In this document: one piece after another, positions 48,771 through 57,017 of the stretch
Numbering within the stretch: position 1 is the stretch's first letter
How the letters are laid out: each line of letters begins with the position of its first letter
Source: an uncultured Lachnospiraceae bacterium
GTDB taxonomy: Bacteria; Bacillota; Clostridia; Lachnospirales; Lachnospiraceae
Length of the DNA stretch: 57,017 nt
NCBI GenBank assembly: GCA_902796005.1
Contig: CADBNF010000054.1
Span: 1-57,017 of the forward strand
Direction: 5' to 3'
The notes under the pieces: generated by a model
The model's database searches: none
What the model was told of the DNA's origin: nothing
The model's input: the letters and a program-made list of their open reading frames with translations, nothing else
Translations under genes and position numbers: made by a program

Positions 48771-50507
48771 ATGTCCGATGAAAGCTTAAATCCTGCTGTT
48801 CCGGAAGCAGCGGGAAGCACAAATTTCATTTACAACTTTATCCGGGAGGACATTGCCGAGGGCGGTCAGTACGAGGGACTGCGGGTGCACACCCGTTTTC
48901 CGCCTGAACCCAACGGTTATCTCCATATCGGGCACTGCAAAGCGCTCTGCATCGATTTCGGCATGGCGGAAAAATTCGGCGGACTGTGCAACCTGCGTAT
49001 GGACGACACCAATCCCGCCAAGGAAGACACGGAATATGTAGACGCCATCCAGCAGGATATTCACTGGCTCGGATTTGACTGGGGCGACCGGTTCTATTAC
49101 GGTTCCGATTATTTCCCCCAGGATTACGAATATGCGGTAGAGCTGATTAAGAAGGGCCTTGCCTATGTGTGTGAATTAAGCCCGGAGGAATTCAAGGCCA
49201 ACCGCGGCGATACCCAGACGCCGGCCACCTCACCCTACAGGGACAGGCCCATTGAGGAGAACCTGCGTCTCTTTGAGAAGATGAAGAACGGCGAGGTTCC
49301 CGAAGGGAAAATGACCCTGCGGGCGAAAATAGACCTGGCCAGCGGCAATTTCAATATGCGTGACCCGGTTATCTACCGTATCCGGTTCATCAACCATCAT
49401 CGTCAGGGAACCAAATGGTGTATCTTCCCCATGTATGACTTCGCCCATCCCATCCAGGATGCGCTGGAGGGCATCACCCATTCCCTGTGCTCCCTGGAAT
49501 ACGAAGACCACAGGCCCTTATATGACTGGGTGGTGAGCAACGTATCCATCCCCTATCACAAGCCCAGACAGATTGAATTTGCCCGTCTGGGCATCGATCA
49601 TACGGTGATGAGCAAACGTAAGCTCCGCAAACTCGTGGAGGAGGGTTACGTCTCCGGCTGGGACGATCCCCGCATGCCTACCCTCTGCGGTTTGAGAAGG
49701 CGCGGCTATACACCGGCTTCCATCCGGAACTTCTGTGAAAACATCGGTGTGGGCAAGAGCTCCAACATCATCGAATATGCCGAGCTGGAAAGATGCCTGC
49801 GGGATGACCTGAACCAGACGGCAGAGCGGACCATGGCCGTTGTCCATCCCGTGAAGCTGACAGTTACCAACTATCCGGAAGGCCAGAGCGAGGTTTTCGC
49901 CGTGGAGAACAATCCCCTCGACCCGGAGGCCGGCACCCACGACATCACCTTCAGCAGACATCTGTGGATTGAGGAAGAGGATTTCCTGGAAACGCCCATT
50001 CCGAAATACAAAAGGCTGTATCCCGGCAACGAGGTCCGCTTAAAGGGCGCCTATCTCGTCACCTGCACCGGCTGTGTAAAGGATGAGGAAGGCAATGTCA
50101 CCGAAGTGCTCTGCGAATATGACCCCGCATCCAGGGGCGGCAATCCCGCTGACGGACGGAAGGTCAAGGGCGCGACCATCCACTGGGTGGACGCGGATAA
50201 CTGCGCGGACGCCGAGGTACGCCTCTACGACAACCTCTTCTCCGACGCCCAGCCCGACGGACCGGACAAGGATTTCCTGACCTGCCTGAACCCCGAAAGC
50301 CTCACGGTGCTTACCAACTGCAAGGTGGAGAAACGGATGACGGAGATCGCCGCCGCCTATGACAAAACGGAGAACAAAACCGGCATCAATGCCCCGGCGT
50401 TCCAGTTTATGCGGGTCGGCTTCTTCTGTCTGGACAACAAGGACAGTACGCCGGACCATCTGGTGTTCAACCGTACCGTTTCCTTAAAAGACGGCTTCAA
50501 AAAGTAA
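48771..50507 (+). CDS. glnS: Glutaminyl-tRNA synthetase
   Basis: 578 residues. Class I catalytic motifs H52-I-G-H55 (in PPEPNGYLHIGHCKA) and the KMSKS counterpart VMSKR (279-283), with the GlnRS-type RFPPEPNGYLHIGHAK environment and a two-barrel anticodon-binding C-terminus (VEKRMTEIAAAYDKTENKTGINAPAFQFMRVGFFCLDNKD). The C-terminal region ends in the GlnRS-style VFNRTVSLKD. Housekeeping gene with an AAGGAGAG site and terminator. Confidence 0.97.
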   Translation: MSDESLNPAVPEAAGSTNFIYNFIREDIAEGGQYEGLRVHTRFPPEPNGYLHIGHCKALCIDFGMAEKFGGLCNLRMDDTNPAKEDTEYVDAIQQDIHWLGFDWGDRFYYGSDYFPQDYEYAVELIKKGLAYVCELSPEEFKANRGDTQTPATSPYRDRPIEENLRLFEKMKNGEVPEGKMTLRAKIDLASGNFNMRDPVIYRIRFINHHRQGTKWCIFPMYDFAHPIQDALEGITHSLCSLEYEDHRPLYDWVVSNVSIPYHKPRQIEFARLGIDHTVMSKRKLRKLVEEGYVSGWDDPRMPTLCGLRRRGYTPASIRNFCENIGVGKSSNIIEYAELERCLRDDLNQTAERTMAVVHPVKLTVTNYPEGQSEVFAVENNPLDPEAGTHDITFSRHLWIEEEDFLETPIPKYKRLYPGNEVRLKGAYLVTCTGCVKDEEGNVTEVLCEYDPASRGGNPADGRKVKGATIHWVDADNCADAEVRLYDNLFSDAQPDGPDKDFLTCLNPESLTVLTNCKVEKRMTEIAAAYDKTENKTGINAPAFQFMRVGFFCLDNKDSTPDHLVFNRTVSLKDGFKK

Positions 50508-50522
50508 AAAAAATGCAAAAAA

Positions 50523-50559
50523 TAAAGAGCAGCTTTCGCAAAGAAAGCTGCTCTTTTTA
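50523..50559. terminator. Bidirectional terminator between glnS and DUF2284 genes
   Basis: Stem AAAGAGCAGCTTTC / GAAAGCTGCTCTTT, a short GCAAA loop, then TTTTAT; the A-rich left flank provides Ts for the other strand. Confidence 0.88.
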
Positions 50560-50590
50560 TGTTCTCCTGTGTATCAGCTGCCGCAGCCTG

Positions 50591-51130
50591 TCATACAAGC
50601 ACGCAGCAGGTGTAGGTCAGGGTACCGTTGCCGTAATAATACTCCAGTCCGGAGCCCTTGCAGACCTGGCTTACGTTCAGGCCGCAGGCCTCCATGGAGG
50701 GCTGTGCCTTGTCCGGGAAACGGCAGGGGGCATCGGGGTAGGTGCACTCCTTACAGTTCTCACAGGACTCTCCAGCGCCCATCAGAAGGCATTTTATATT
50801 GTCGGCATGTAATTTGTCGGCCAGCGCGTTAAAGCGCTCCTTCTGCTTTACAGCGCCTTCTGCCATGGCTTCAAAATCGAAGCTGTCCTCCAGCTCCACC
50901 GTGGTCTGTACCAGCAGGCCGGTGGAAAACTGTTTGACCTTTTCCGCCATCTCTTCAAGAGTTCCGCAGCCCGGAGGACAGGTCCAGCTTCTGCCGTAAT
51001 GGGCGCATTTGTTCGCTGCGCACATGTCCCGCACTTCCGGCTGGAATTTCAGCGCATCCATTTTCACTTCGCCGAAATGCTCGAACCCGATTTCCGCTGC
51101 ATACTCCTTAAGTTTTTCAATTGTAGTCAT
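50591..51130 (-). CDS. DUF2284 putative metal-binding protein
   Basis: 179 residues from ATG 51130 (AAAGGAG site); the upstream Met at 51154 is not favoured. Cys clusters are MCAANKCAHYGRSWTCPPGC and GESCENCKECTYPDAPCRFPDKAQPSMEACGLNV, the DUF2284 signature. The family is thought to bind metal, perhaps an Fe-S centre, and is common in anaerobes with unknown role. No functional partner is adjacent; the small acetyltransferase gene lies 30 bases upstream. Confidence 0.85.
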   Translation of the reverse strand: MTTIEKLKEYAAEIGFEHFGEVKMDALKFQPEVRDMCAANKCAHYGRSWTCPPGCGTLEEMAEKVKQFSTGLLVQTTVELEDSFDFEAMAEGAVKQKERFNALADKLHADNIKCLLMGAGESCENCKECTYPDAPCRFPDKAQPSMEACGLNVSQVCKGSGLEYYYGNGTLTYTCCVLV

Positions 51131-51160
51131 GCCTCTTTCTCCTTTATATTGCAAAAAAAC

Positions 51161-51412
51161 TCACTGGTTTTTCTCCAGCCATTTTACCGCATAGGAACAG
51201 GTGGCGGTCACCTTTCCGCCCTTTTCCTGGATGGCGTCCACAGCCATCTTCACGAGCCTCCCGGCAATGCCCTGTCCGCCCATGGAAGGATGCACGTAGG
51301 TATGATCGATGCAGAATACGCCCTTTTCCGTCTCCGGGAAGGTAATCTCTGCAAGGAGGGTACCATCCTCTCCTTCGTGATAGATTCTGTTGTCACCGTA
51401 TACAAATTCCAT
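51161..51412 (-). CDS. Short GNAT-type acetyltransferase-like protein (YidJ/NAT family)
   Basis: 83 residues from ATG 51412 with an AGGTG site; a GTG start at 51421 adds three residues. A minimal GNAT fold: FVYGDNRIYHEGEDGTLLAEITFPE strands, then FCIDHTYVHPSMGGQGIAGRLVKMAVDAIQEKGGKVTATCSYAVKWLEKN. The acetyl-CoA loop is G-G-Q-G-I-A-G and the closing CSYAVKWL is characteristic of this short family. Acceptor unknown. Confidence 0.85.
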   Translation of the reverse strand: MEFVYGDNRIYHEGEDGTLLAEITFPETEKGVFCIDHTYVHPSMGGQGIAGRLVKMAVDAIQEKGGKVTATCSYAVKWLEKNQ

Positions 51413-51458
51413 ATTCTTCACCTGCTTTCTTTAACGGATGGCCGGTTTCAGACTGCCG

Positions 51459-52190
51459 TCAGAATCTTCTGCCTCTTCTCCTGAAAATCGGCTTTAAAAC
51501 CAACTCGCTTGCAAGAAGGACAACCACGGAAATAATAATGATCAGCAGCCAGGTTTCGTTGGCCAGGGTCAGTGTTTTACGGGAACCGTATTTGTTATCC
51601 TTGGAGGCGATTTCGTCGGCGCGGAATCTCCATTTCATGCCGGCGATGCCCTTCTGCACCTGTTCCGTCGTGAAGTCCTCCGGGATGGCCAGTGTAAACA
51701 CGAGGTAGGTTTCACACTCCCCGTAACAGGTACCCAGATGGAGATCCTCCATAACAGCCGCGGATTTGGAAATGGGCGTGGCCAGAAGGGAGGTGGGCTT
51801 TTCCTGCTTGTAGGAAATCTTCGTGTCGTACATCAGGCTTCTGGCTTCATCGTTTTCACAGAAAACGGTGAGGTAGAGGTTTGCGTCCAGTCCGTACTCC
51901 GGTTCATTCTGCACAAAGATACGGCCGGTAAGCTTTCCGCCGGGAACCGCCTGGGAATAATCAAAAATCTTTTCCAGGGGCTGCTTTGTCTCCGCGTCCA
52001 GGAAATACCGCTGGCAATTACCCACAAAAATACACTGTTCGGTTACCACTTCCGCCTCTTCTTCCGTCTGAGAAGCTGATGCGGCAGAGGTTTCCGCCGT
52101 TGTTTCCGAGCCAAAAACCGAAGTAAGGCTTCCTGCCAAAAGGGATGCCAGAACCGTAAGAATGATCAGGCCTTTTAAAGGTTTTTTCAA
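51459..52190 (-). CDS. Hypothetical exported, C-terminally anchored protein
   Basis: 243 residues from a TTG start at 52190, chosen because an AGGAGG site lies six bases upstream; the alternative ATG at 52214 is upstream of that site. A signal peptide (KKPLKGLIILTVLASLLAGSLTSVFG) is followed by a Ser/Thr/Glu linker, an extracellular beta-rich domain (about 50-200) and a C-terminal transmembrane helix (WLLIIIISVVVLLASELVL) with an Arg-rich tail (FRRRGRRF). Two Cys pairs (ECIFVGNC-like; GTCYGEC) may form disulfides. No family recognised. Confidence 0.7.
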   Translation of the reverse strand: MKKPLKGLIILTVLASLLAGSLTSVFGSETTAETSAASASQTEEEAEVVTEQCIFVGNCQRYFLDAETKQPLEKIFDYSQAVPGGKLTGRIFVQNEPEYGLDANLYLTVFCENDEARSLMYDTKISYKQEKPTSLLATPISKSAAVMEDLHLGTCYGECETYLVFTLAIPEDFTTEQVQKGIAGMKWRFRADEIASKDNKYGSRKTLTLANETWLLIIIISVVVLLASELVLKPIFRRRGRRF

Positions 52191-52300
52191 ATCACAACCT
52201 CCTGTTATACGCAAAACACAGTGTTTTGCTCTTTCTGTCTATTATACCTTTTCTTTTACTTTTGTTCAATATAAAGATAACACATAAGAAAATGCAGGTA

Positions 52301-52329
52301 TAAAAAAATCCGGTGCATCGCACCGGATT
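52301..52329 (-). terminator. Terminator after the tRNA
   Basis: On the minus strand: stem AATCCGGTGC / GCACCGGATT followed by TTTTTTT. It begins two bases past the tRNA 3' end. Confidence 0.87.
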
Positions 52330-52330
52330 C

Positions 52331-52404
52331 GCAGTAGATAGGGGAATCGAACCCCTGTTTCCGCCGTGAGAGGGCGGCGTCTTGACCGCTTGACCAATCT
52401 ACCG
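52331..52404 (-). tRNA. tRNA-Glu (anticodon CTC)
   Basis: 74 bases in cloverleaf form on the minus strand. Acceptor CGGTAGA/TCTACTG (one G-U), a D-arm with GGTCAAGCGG, anticodon arm CCGCC-CTCTCAC-GGCGG giving anticodon CTC, and T-arm CAGGGGTTCGATTCCCCT. The arm pattern is that of bacterial tRNA-Glu. It decodes GAG; the TTC isoacceptor is elsewhere. CCA is not encoded. Confidence 0.93.
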
Positions 52405-52417
52405 AACAAAAAGCAGT

Positions 52418-53209
52418 TTACCTTGTTTTCTCCGGTTTGTCAAGAAAAATATTCAGTTTTTCCAGCTCCGGAAAAGATATTTTCATCAAAGTCAGTCCAT
52501 GGGCAGGCGCCGTAGCCCCGGCAAGGCTCCTGTCACCGGTTTCCAGCACGGAAAGCACCTGTTCAGGCGGCAATTCTCCCCTGCCGATTTCCAGCAAAGT
52601 CCCGGCAATAATCCGCACCATGTTGTAGAGAAAGCCGTTTCCCGTAAGCTTCAGGGAAATCACGTCATCCTCTCCCCTTTCCAGGGAAACCTCATAGAGG
52701 GTACGCACGGTGGTTTTGGAGGAATAACCTGCAGAAGCAAAGCCTTTGAAATCGTGCTCTCCCTCCAGGTACGCGGCTGCCTTCTGCATGGCGGCAAGGT
52801 CCAGCGGCCCGTAGCAGTGCAGGCAGTAACGCCGGTTCAGGGGATTCTCGAAGGTACTGTTGTAGATACGGTAAACGTAGGTCTTGACGGTTTTGGTAAA
52901 CCGGGGATGAAAATCCGCCGGCACCTCAACGGAGCCGGTGATACGGATATCCGGCGGCAGGGAGGTGTTCAGGCCGAAGGCATATTTTCCGCCGGGAATC
53001 AGGGTTTCCGTGTCAAAGGCCGCCGCATTGGCCAGGGCATGCACCCCGGCATCCGTGCGGGAGGCCCCCATGATGCGGATATCCTCCTTCAGCCAGGCGC
53101 TTAAAGCCTCCTCCAGCACCTGCTGGACGGAGAGGCCGTTGGTCTGCCGCTGAAAACCGCAGTATTCTGTTCCGTCATACGCTACGCGAAGCAGTATTCT
53201 TCTCATCAT
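52418..53209 (-). CDS. truA: tRNA pseudouridine(38-40) synthase
   Basis: 263 residues. Catalytic Asp53 in the GASRTDAGVHA motif, with YDGTEYCGFQRQ at the start and GNGFLYNMVRIIAGTLLEIGRGE near the end, as in TruA. Modifies the tRNA anticodon stem. Its start abuts the ecfT stop, so it is in the same operon as the vitamin transport genes, a common arrangement in Firmicutes. Confidence 0.96.
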   Translation of the reverse strand: MMRRILLRVAYDGTEYCGFQRQTNGLSVQQVLEEALSAWLKEDIRIMGASRTDAGVHALANAAAFDTETLIPGGKYAFGLNTSLPPDIRITGSVEVPADFHPRFTKTVKTYVYRIYNSTFENPLNRRYCLHCYGPLDLAAMQKAAAYLEGEHDFKGFASAGYSSKTTVRTLYEVSLERGEDDVISLKLTGNGFLYNMVRIIAGTLLEIGRGELPPEQVLSVLETGDRSLAGATAPAHGLTLMKISFPELEKLNIFLDKPEKTR

Positions 53210-54013
53210 TCACCAGTGAAGCAGAACCTTCAGCAGAATAATCACCGCAAGATAAAGCACCAGGAGCGCCAGGGCAATGTAATCCCGGTTCACGTATTTC
53301 AGGGGCTTCATCTGGGTCCTGCCCTCTCCGCCGTGGTAGCAGCGGGCTTCCATGGCCATGGCCAGGTCCGTGGCCCTTCTGAATGCGGTAATGAACAGGG
53401 GTACCAGAAGGGGAATCATTGCCCGGATTCGGTTCATGATGCCCTTGCCTTCAAAATCCGCGCCTCTTGCCATCTGGGCCTTCCTGATTTTCTCCGTCTC
53501 TTCGGAAAGAATCGGTATAAACCGCAGGGCGATGGACATCATCATGGCGATGGAGTGCACCGGAACGTGAAGTCTGCTTAAGGGCTTGAACAGGCTCTCC
53601 ATGGCCGCCGTCAGCTGGTTGGGCGTGGTGGTCAGGGACATCTGGGAAATGCCAAGCACCAGCATAATCAGCCGCATGGCCATCAGGAAAGCCATGGTCA
53701 GGCCTTCCCTGGTAATCTTGAACACCTTCCACTGCCAGATAATCGTGCCGTCTGTCATGAACAGGTTCAGCACAACGGTAATGACAAGGATGAACAGAAT
53801 CATCTTCAGTCCCTTGAACATGATGTTCAGGGGTATCCTGGTCAGCGCGATAATCGTGAACAGCCAGGCTGCGCATACAATATAGCCGTAATTGCTCACC
53901 ACAAAAATGGACACCACAAAGGCAAGCATCCCCAGGAACTTTACCCGGGGATCCAGGCGGTGAATGATGGAATTTGTGGGATAATACTGGCCTATGGTTA
54001 TATCTCGAAACAT
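53210..54013 (-). CDS. ecfT: Housekeeping ECF transporter T component
   Basis: 267 residues, five to six transmembrane helices and the two coupling motifs ARGADF (about 182) and ARCYHGG (about 222). It is the shared scaffold of group II ECF transporters, working with different vitamin S components encoded elsewhere. Operon order is ecfA1-ecfA2-ecfT-truA, as in many Firmicutes. Distinct from the dedicated T at 35 kb. Confidence 0.95.
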   Translation of the reverse strand: MFRDITIGQYYPTNSIIHRLDPRVKFLGMLAFVVSIFVVSNYGYIVCAAWLFTIIALTRIPLNIMFKGLKMILFILVITVVLNLFMTDGTIIWQWKVFKITREGLTMAFLMAMRLIMLVLGISQMSLTTTPNQLTAAMESLFKPLSRLHVPVHSIAMMMSIALRFIPILSEETEKIRKAQMARGADFEGKGIMNRIRAMIPLLVPLFITAFRRATDLAMAMEARCYHGGEGRTQMKPLKYVNRDYIALALLVLYLAVIILLKVLLHW

Positions 54014-54039
54014 ATTTGTTTCTCCCTGCTGTCCGAATT

Positions 54040-54909
54040 TCAGGATTCCCCGGAGGAATCGGTCATGCCGAATACCTTCAGGATGGAGGTCTTGGCTTCC
54101 TCCACGGTGCTTGCATCCTCGTCCACGTCAAAGCCCTTTGCCTTCAGGTCGTGCATCAGATAGGTGACCTGGGGCGCAGAAAGGCCGATTTTCTCCAGCT
54201 CTTCATAATTGCGGAACACCTCTCTGGGGGTTCCGTCGTAGGCCTTCTCACCATCGTTCATCACGATAAGTCGTTCCACATACCGGGCCACGTCCTCCAT
54301 GCTGTGGGAAACCAGGACAACGGTAATGCCCCGGTTTTTGTGCATGCGGGAAATCAGATCGAGGATCTCATCCCTGCCGGCGGGGTCCAGACCCGCCGTG
54401 GGCTCGTCCATGATGAGCACGTCCGGGTTCATGGCCAGCACGCCGGCTATGCACACTCTTCTCTTTTCGCCGCCGGAAAGCTCGAAGGGGGACTTTTTGT
54501 AATAGTCCTCACCGATGCCGACCGCTGACAGGGCAAGGCTGGCCTGGTGTTCGCATTCCTCTTTGGAAAGGCCCTGGTTCTTCGGGCCGAAGCAGACATC
54601 CGACATCACATCGGTCTCGAAAAGCTGGTGCTCCGGGTACTGGAAAACCAGGCCCACATGGAAGCGCAGCTCCCGCCGGTTGTAGCCCGGGCCCCAGATA
54701 TCCTTTCCCTGGTAATAGACCTTGCCGGTGGTCGGCTGCATCAGGGCGTTGAACAGCTGGATCAGGGTGGACTTGCCGCTTCCGGTATGTCCGATGATCC
54801 CGACGAATTCTCCGTCCTCTATGGTAAGATTTACGTCCTTCAGGGCGGTTTTTTCATAAACCGAACCGGCGCCGTAGACAAAACCTACATTTTCTAACGT
54901 AATCGACAT
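54040..54909 (-). CDS. ecfA2: ECF transporter ATPase EcfA2
   Basis: 289 residues. Walker A GHTGSGKST at 40-48, Q-loop VFQYPEHQLFETDV, signature LSGGEKRR, Walker B VLIMDEPTAGLDP and the H-loop SHSMED. The YPEHQLF Q-loop is typical of EcfA proteins. Forms the heterodimeric ATPase with EcfA1. The C-terminal SAPQVTYLMHDLKAKGFDVDED region is the family's dimerisation tail. Overlaps ecfA1 by 16 bases. Confidence 0.95.
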   Translation of the reverse strand: MSITLENVGFVYGAGSVYEKTALKDVNLTIEDGEFVGIIGHTGSGKSTLIQLFNALMQPTTGKVYYQGKDIWGPGYNRRELRFHVGLVFQYPEHQLFETDVMSDVCFGPKNQGLSKEECEHQASLALSAVGIGEDYYKKSPFELSGGEKRRVCIAGVLAMNPDVLIMDEPTAGLDPAGRDEILDLISRMHKNRGITVVLVSHSMEDVARYVERLIVMNDGEKAYDGTPREVFRNYEELEKIGLSAPQVTYLMHDLKAKGFDVDEDASTVEEAKTSILKVFGMTDSSGES

Positions 54910-55748
54910 AAGGCTTCTGTCATTTCCTCTCTGGTAAGTATCGCATCCGGCAGATCAAGGCCTGCTTTTTTCAGCTCGTAGCCCAGCATGGTAATCTGGG
55001 GAACGGCCAGTCCCAGTTCCTCGAATTCCTCCACCCGGGCAAAAAGCTCTTTAGGCGTACCGGACATCACGACACGGCCCTTGTTCATCACGAACAGCCG
55101 GTCGCTGTCAATGACCTCCTCCATATAATGGGTAATCAGGATAACCGTTATGCCCAGCTCCCGGTTCAGCTGGTGGACGGCAGCCAGGACTTCCTTCCTG
55201 CCCACCGGGTCCAGCATGGCCGTGGGTTCGTCCATGATGATGCATTTGGGCTGCATGGCCAGCACGCCGGCTATGGCCACCCTCTGCTTCTGTCCGCCGG
55301 AGAGACGGTTGGGAGAATGCTCCCGGTAGGCGGTCATGCCCGTTCTTTCCAGGGCGGAATTCACCCTGTCCCAGATTTCCTGCGTGGGCACGCCCATGTT
55401 TTCCGGACCGAAGGCGACATCCTCCTCCACCACGGAGGCGATGATCTGGTTGTCCGGGTTCTGGAAAATCATGCCGGCCCGCTGCCGGATATCCCAGAGC
55501 TTGTCATCATCCTTTGTATCCATGCCTTCAATCCACACCGTGCCCTCTGTGGGAAGCAGCAGGGCATTCAGGTGCTTCGCCAGGGTGGATTTTCCGCTGC
55601 CGTTGTGGCCGAGGATGGAGACAAATTCTCCCTCGCGAATATCTATGGTGACCTCGGATAAGGCCCTTACCGGTGTACCCTGATCCGATTCTTCGTCTTC
55701 GTATATCAGATAATCATGACTCAGGGCGTCTGTCCGTACCATCGACAT
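54894..55748 (-). CDS. ecfA1: ECF transporter ATPase EcfA1
   Basis: 284 residues from the ATG at 55748, preceded by GGAG; it overlaps the end of engB. Walker A GHNGSGKST at 47-55, Q-loop IFQNPDNQIIASVVEEDVAFGPEN, signature LSGGQKQR, Walker B CIIMDEPTAMLDP, H-loop THYMEE. Partner of EcfA2; energises vitamin uptake through EcfT. Confidence 0.95.
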   Translation of the reverse strand: MSMVRTDALSHDYLIYEDEESDQGTPVRALSEVTIDIREGEFVSILGHNGSGKSTLAKHLNALLLPTEGTVWIEGMDTKDDDKLWDIRQRAGMIFQNPDNQIIASVVEEDVAFGPENMGVPTQEIWDRVNSALERTGMTAYREHSPNRLSGGQKQRVAIAGVLAMQPKCIIMDEPTAMLDPVGRKEVLAAVHQLNRELGITVILITHYMEEVIDSDRLFVMNKGRVVMSGTPKELFARVEEFEELGLAVPQITMLGYELKKAGLDLPDAILTREEMTEALCRLR

Positions 55749-56355
55749 TTTCGGTTTCTTCTCCTTCCTGCACAGGCAGTATGTTTTCCAGTTCCGCCAG
55801 GAGGGCATCCCTGCCGTCCCTGGTTTCCGATGAAAAGGCAATCAGCGTCTCCTCCGGCTTCATCTTCAGGGTCTGCCGGATGAGCTTCAGCTGCTTTGCC
55901 TGCTGGCTTCGTTTGATTTTATCCAGCTTTGTGGCCACGATCACCGGTGAAAAACCGGCGCCCCGCATCCACTCCATCATCTGGATGTCGTTTTTCGAGG
56001 GCTCATGTCGGATATCCACCAGGAGGAAAACCTTCTTCAGGTTCTTCGAGCTGCGAAGATACCGCTCAATCATTTTCCCCCATTTCGCCTTGACGGCTTC
56101 GGAAACCTTTGCATAACCGTAGCCCGGCAGATCCACCAGATAAAAAATGTCATTAATGTGATAGAAATTAATGGTCTGGGTTTTGCCGGGCTGAGAGCTG
56201 GTTCTCGCCAGATTTTTTCGGTTCAGCAGACAGTTGATGAGGGAGGATTTGCCCACATTGGACCTGCCGGCAAAGGCAGCCTCCGGCTGCCCTGTATCCG
56301 GCAGGGTACTGGTGATCCCGCAGACTGTCTGCAGTTCAGCTTTTTTTATCTTCAT
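55714..56355 (-). CDS. engB: Ribosome-biogenesis GTPase EngB/YsxC
   Basis: 213 residues from ATG 56355 (MKIKKAELQ, AGGAAAA site); a TTG start ten codons upstream is less likely. G1 GRSNVGKSS, G2/G3 region with SSQPGKTQTINFY and DLPGYGYAK, G4 TKLDK, G5 SSETRDG: a standard EngB. Needed for large ribosomal subunit assembly. It follows lon in the usual lon-engB order. Confidence 0.95.
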   Translation of the reverse strand: MKIKKAELQTVCGITSTLPDTGQPEAAFAGRSNVGKSSLINCLLNRKNLARTSSQPGKTQTINFYHINDIFYLVDLPGYGYAKVSEAVKAKWGKMIERYLRSSKNLKKVFLLVDIRHEPSKNDIQMMEWMRGAGFSPVIVATKLDKIKRSQQAKQLKLIRQTLKMKPEETLIAFSSETRDGRDALLAELENILPVQEGEETENVDGTDRRPES

Positions 56356-56402
56356 TCTGTGTTTTTCCTGCTTTTCGTCAGTCAAAACTGTTTATTTACC
56401 GC

Positions 56403-57017
56403 TTATTTCTCAAGCAGCGCTTCGGAAAGGACCCTGTCCATGTTTTCCACAAAGACAATGGTCAGGCCGTCGGTGATTTCGGAGGACATTTCCTCCACAT
56501 CCGGGCGGTTCTTCTCGGGAACCAGCACCTTGACCACACCGGCCTTTTTGGCAGCCAGAAGCTTTTCCTTCAGTCCGCCGATGGGCAGAACCCTGCCCCG
56601 TAAGGTAATCTCCCCGGTCATGGCAAGGCCCGGACGGACAGGGATCTTCGTGATGGCGGAAAGCATGGCCGTAGCCATGGTAATACCCGCCGAGGGACCG
56701 TCCTTGGGCACGGCGCCTTCGGGAATATGGATATGGATATCATGCTCCGTGAAGAACTTCGGGTCCACGTCATACCGGTCCGCGATGGACCGCAGGTAGC
56801 TGATGCCGGTAACGGCGGATTCCTTCATCACGTCGCCGAGATGGCCGGTGAGCTTGAATTCTCCCTTGCCGGGCATGATATTTACTTCTATCTCAAGGAT
56901 TTCTCCGCCGACGCTGGTCCAGGCCAGGCCGGTCACGATGCCCACCTGGGGCTCCGTATCCACCTTGGACGCCAGCCTTCTGGGCCGGCCCAGGAAATCC
57001 TCCAGGTTCCTTACGGA
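56403..57017 (-). CDS. lon: ATP-dependent protease Lon, C-terminal part
   Basis: The last 204 residues are in the window; the N-terminal and ATPase domains lie beyond the right edge. The Lon protease domain is plain: VGIVTGLAWTSVGGEILEIEV, the catalytic Ser in KDGPSAGITMATAM and the catalytic Lys in LPIGGLKEKLLAAKKAG, with the substrate-entry RGRVLPIGG loop. Cytoplasmic Ser-Lys protease that removes damaged and regulatory proteins. Confidence 0.97.
   Translation of the reverse strand, partial: SVRNLEDFLGRPRRLASKVDTEPQVGIVTGLAWTSVGGEILEIEVNIMPGKGEFKLTGHLGDVMKESAVTGISYLRSIADRYDVDPKFFTEHDIHIHIPEGAVPKDGPSAGITMATAMLSAITKIPVRPGLAMTGEITLRGRVLPIGGLKEKLLAAKKAGVVKVLVPEKNRPDVEEMSSEITDGLTIVFVENMDRVLSEALLEK

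Noticed and set aside
1..57017. Insertion sequences, prophage genes, integrases or CRISPR arrays
   Set aside because: No transposase, integrase, phage structural or cas-like protein was found in any frame, and no regularly spaced repeats were seen.

Overview
The window comes from a strictly anaerobic, probably gut-type acetogenic Firmicute (Clostridia, perhaps Lachnospirales or Eubacteriales). Evidence: a nearly complete carbonyl branch of the Wood-Ljungdahl pathway, oxygen-sensitive glycyl radical and corrinoid chemistry, strong AGGAGG-type ribosome binding sites, TTGACA/TATAAT promoters, ECF vitamin transport and a GlnRS of the kind many Clostridia carry. Genes are GC-rich by eye, except for an AT-rich island at about 2.0-4.9 kb. 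No species is assigned.

Layout. 1-8.7 kb: surface and stress proteins (a frameshifted SH3 lipoprotein, a DUF1269-like protein, a 1.1-kresidue secreted FG-GAP-like protein) around an AT-rich island of small membrane proteins, a DUF6273 lipoprotein and a kinase N-lobe fragment. 8.9-17.5 kb: an accessory catabolic-looking block (serine hydrolase, MoaF-like protein, RidA, carboxylesterase, a glycyl radical enzyme of unknown substrate, and a divergent URO-D/MtaA-type methyltransferase). 17.5-21.8 kb: an accessory cassette for corrinoid activation and nickel handling (His-rich CooJ-like protein, CooT, a 72-residue unknown, CooC-like ATPase, RACo, DUF3786). 22.8-30.9 kb: acsD-acsC-acsE-cooS-cooC-acsB, the CODH/acetyl-CoA synthase and its corrinoid methyl carrier. 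31.1-42.4 kb: a divergent LysR gene coupled to a Cys-rich small protein, then a cobalamin riboswitch followed by an eleven-gene run: a lipoprotein, a membrane-tethered protein with transcobalamin/intrinsic-factor-like architecture, an ECF transporter (T, fused A-A, S), a TIM-barrel protein, CobT, two CobU-like proteins, CobS and a CobC-like phosphatase. 42.6-47.4 kb: a methyl-donor demethylation system (URO-D methyltransferase, corrinoid protein, methyl-THF methyltransferase, second RACo), then a second LysR. 48.8-57 kb: housekeeping genes (glnS, tRNA-Glu(CTC), truA, ecfT-A-A, engB, lon).

The genes fit one physiology. Methyl groups from an unidentified methylated compound enter through the URO-D/corrinoid/MT2 module as methyl-THF. 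AcsE moves them to the CoFeSP (AcsCD), and AcsB joins them with CO from CooS to make acetyl-CoA. CooC, CooT and the His-rich protein would supply nickel to CooS and AcsB. The RACo proteins reactivate oxidised corrinoids. The riboswitch operon captures, imports and completes the cobamide that all these corrinoid enzymes need. The most interesting observation is the proposed extracellular B12-capture operon built around the transcobalamin-like protein. Next are the CooC/CooT/His-rich nickel cassette with its 72-residue unknown, and a glycyl radical enzyme with no activase nearby. All functions are read from sequence by eye; no database search was possible.
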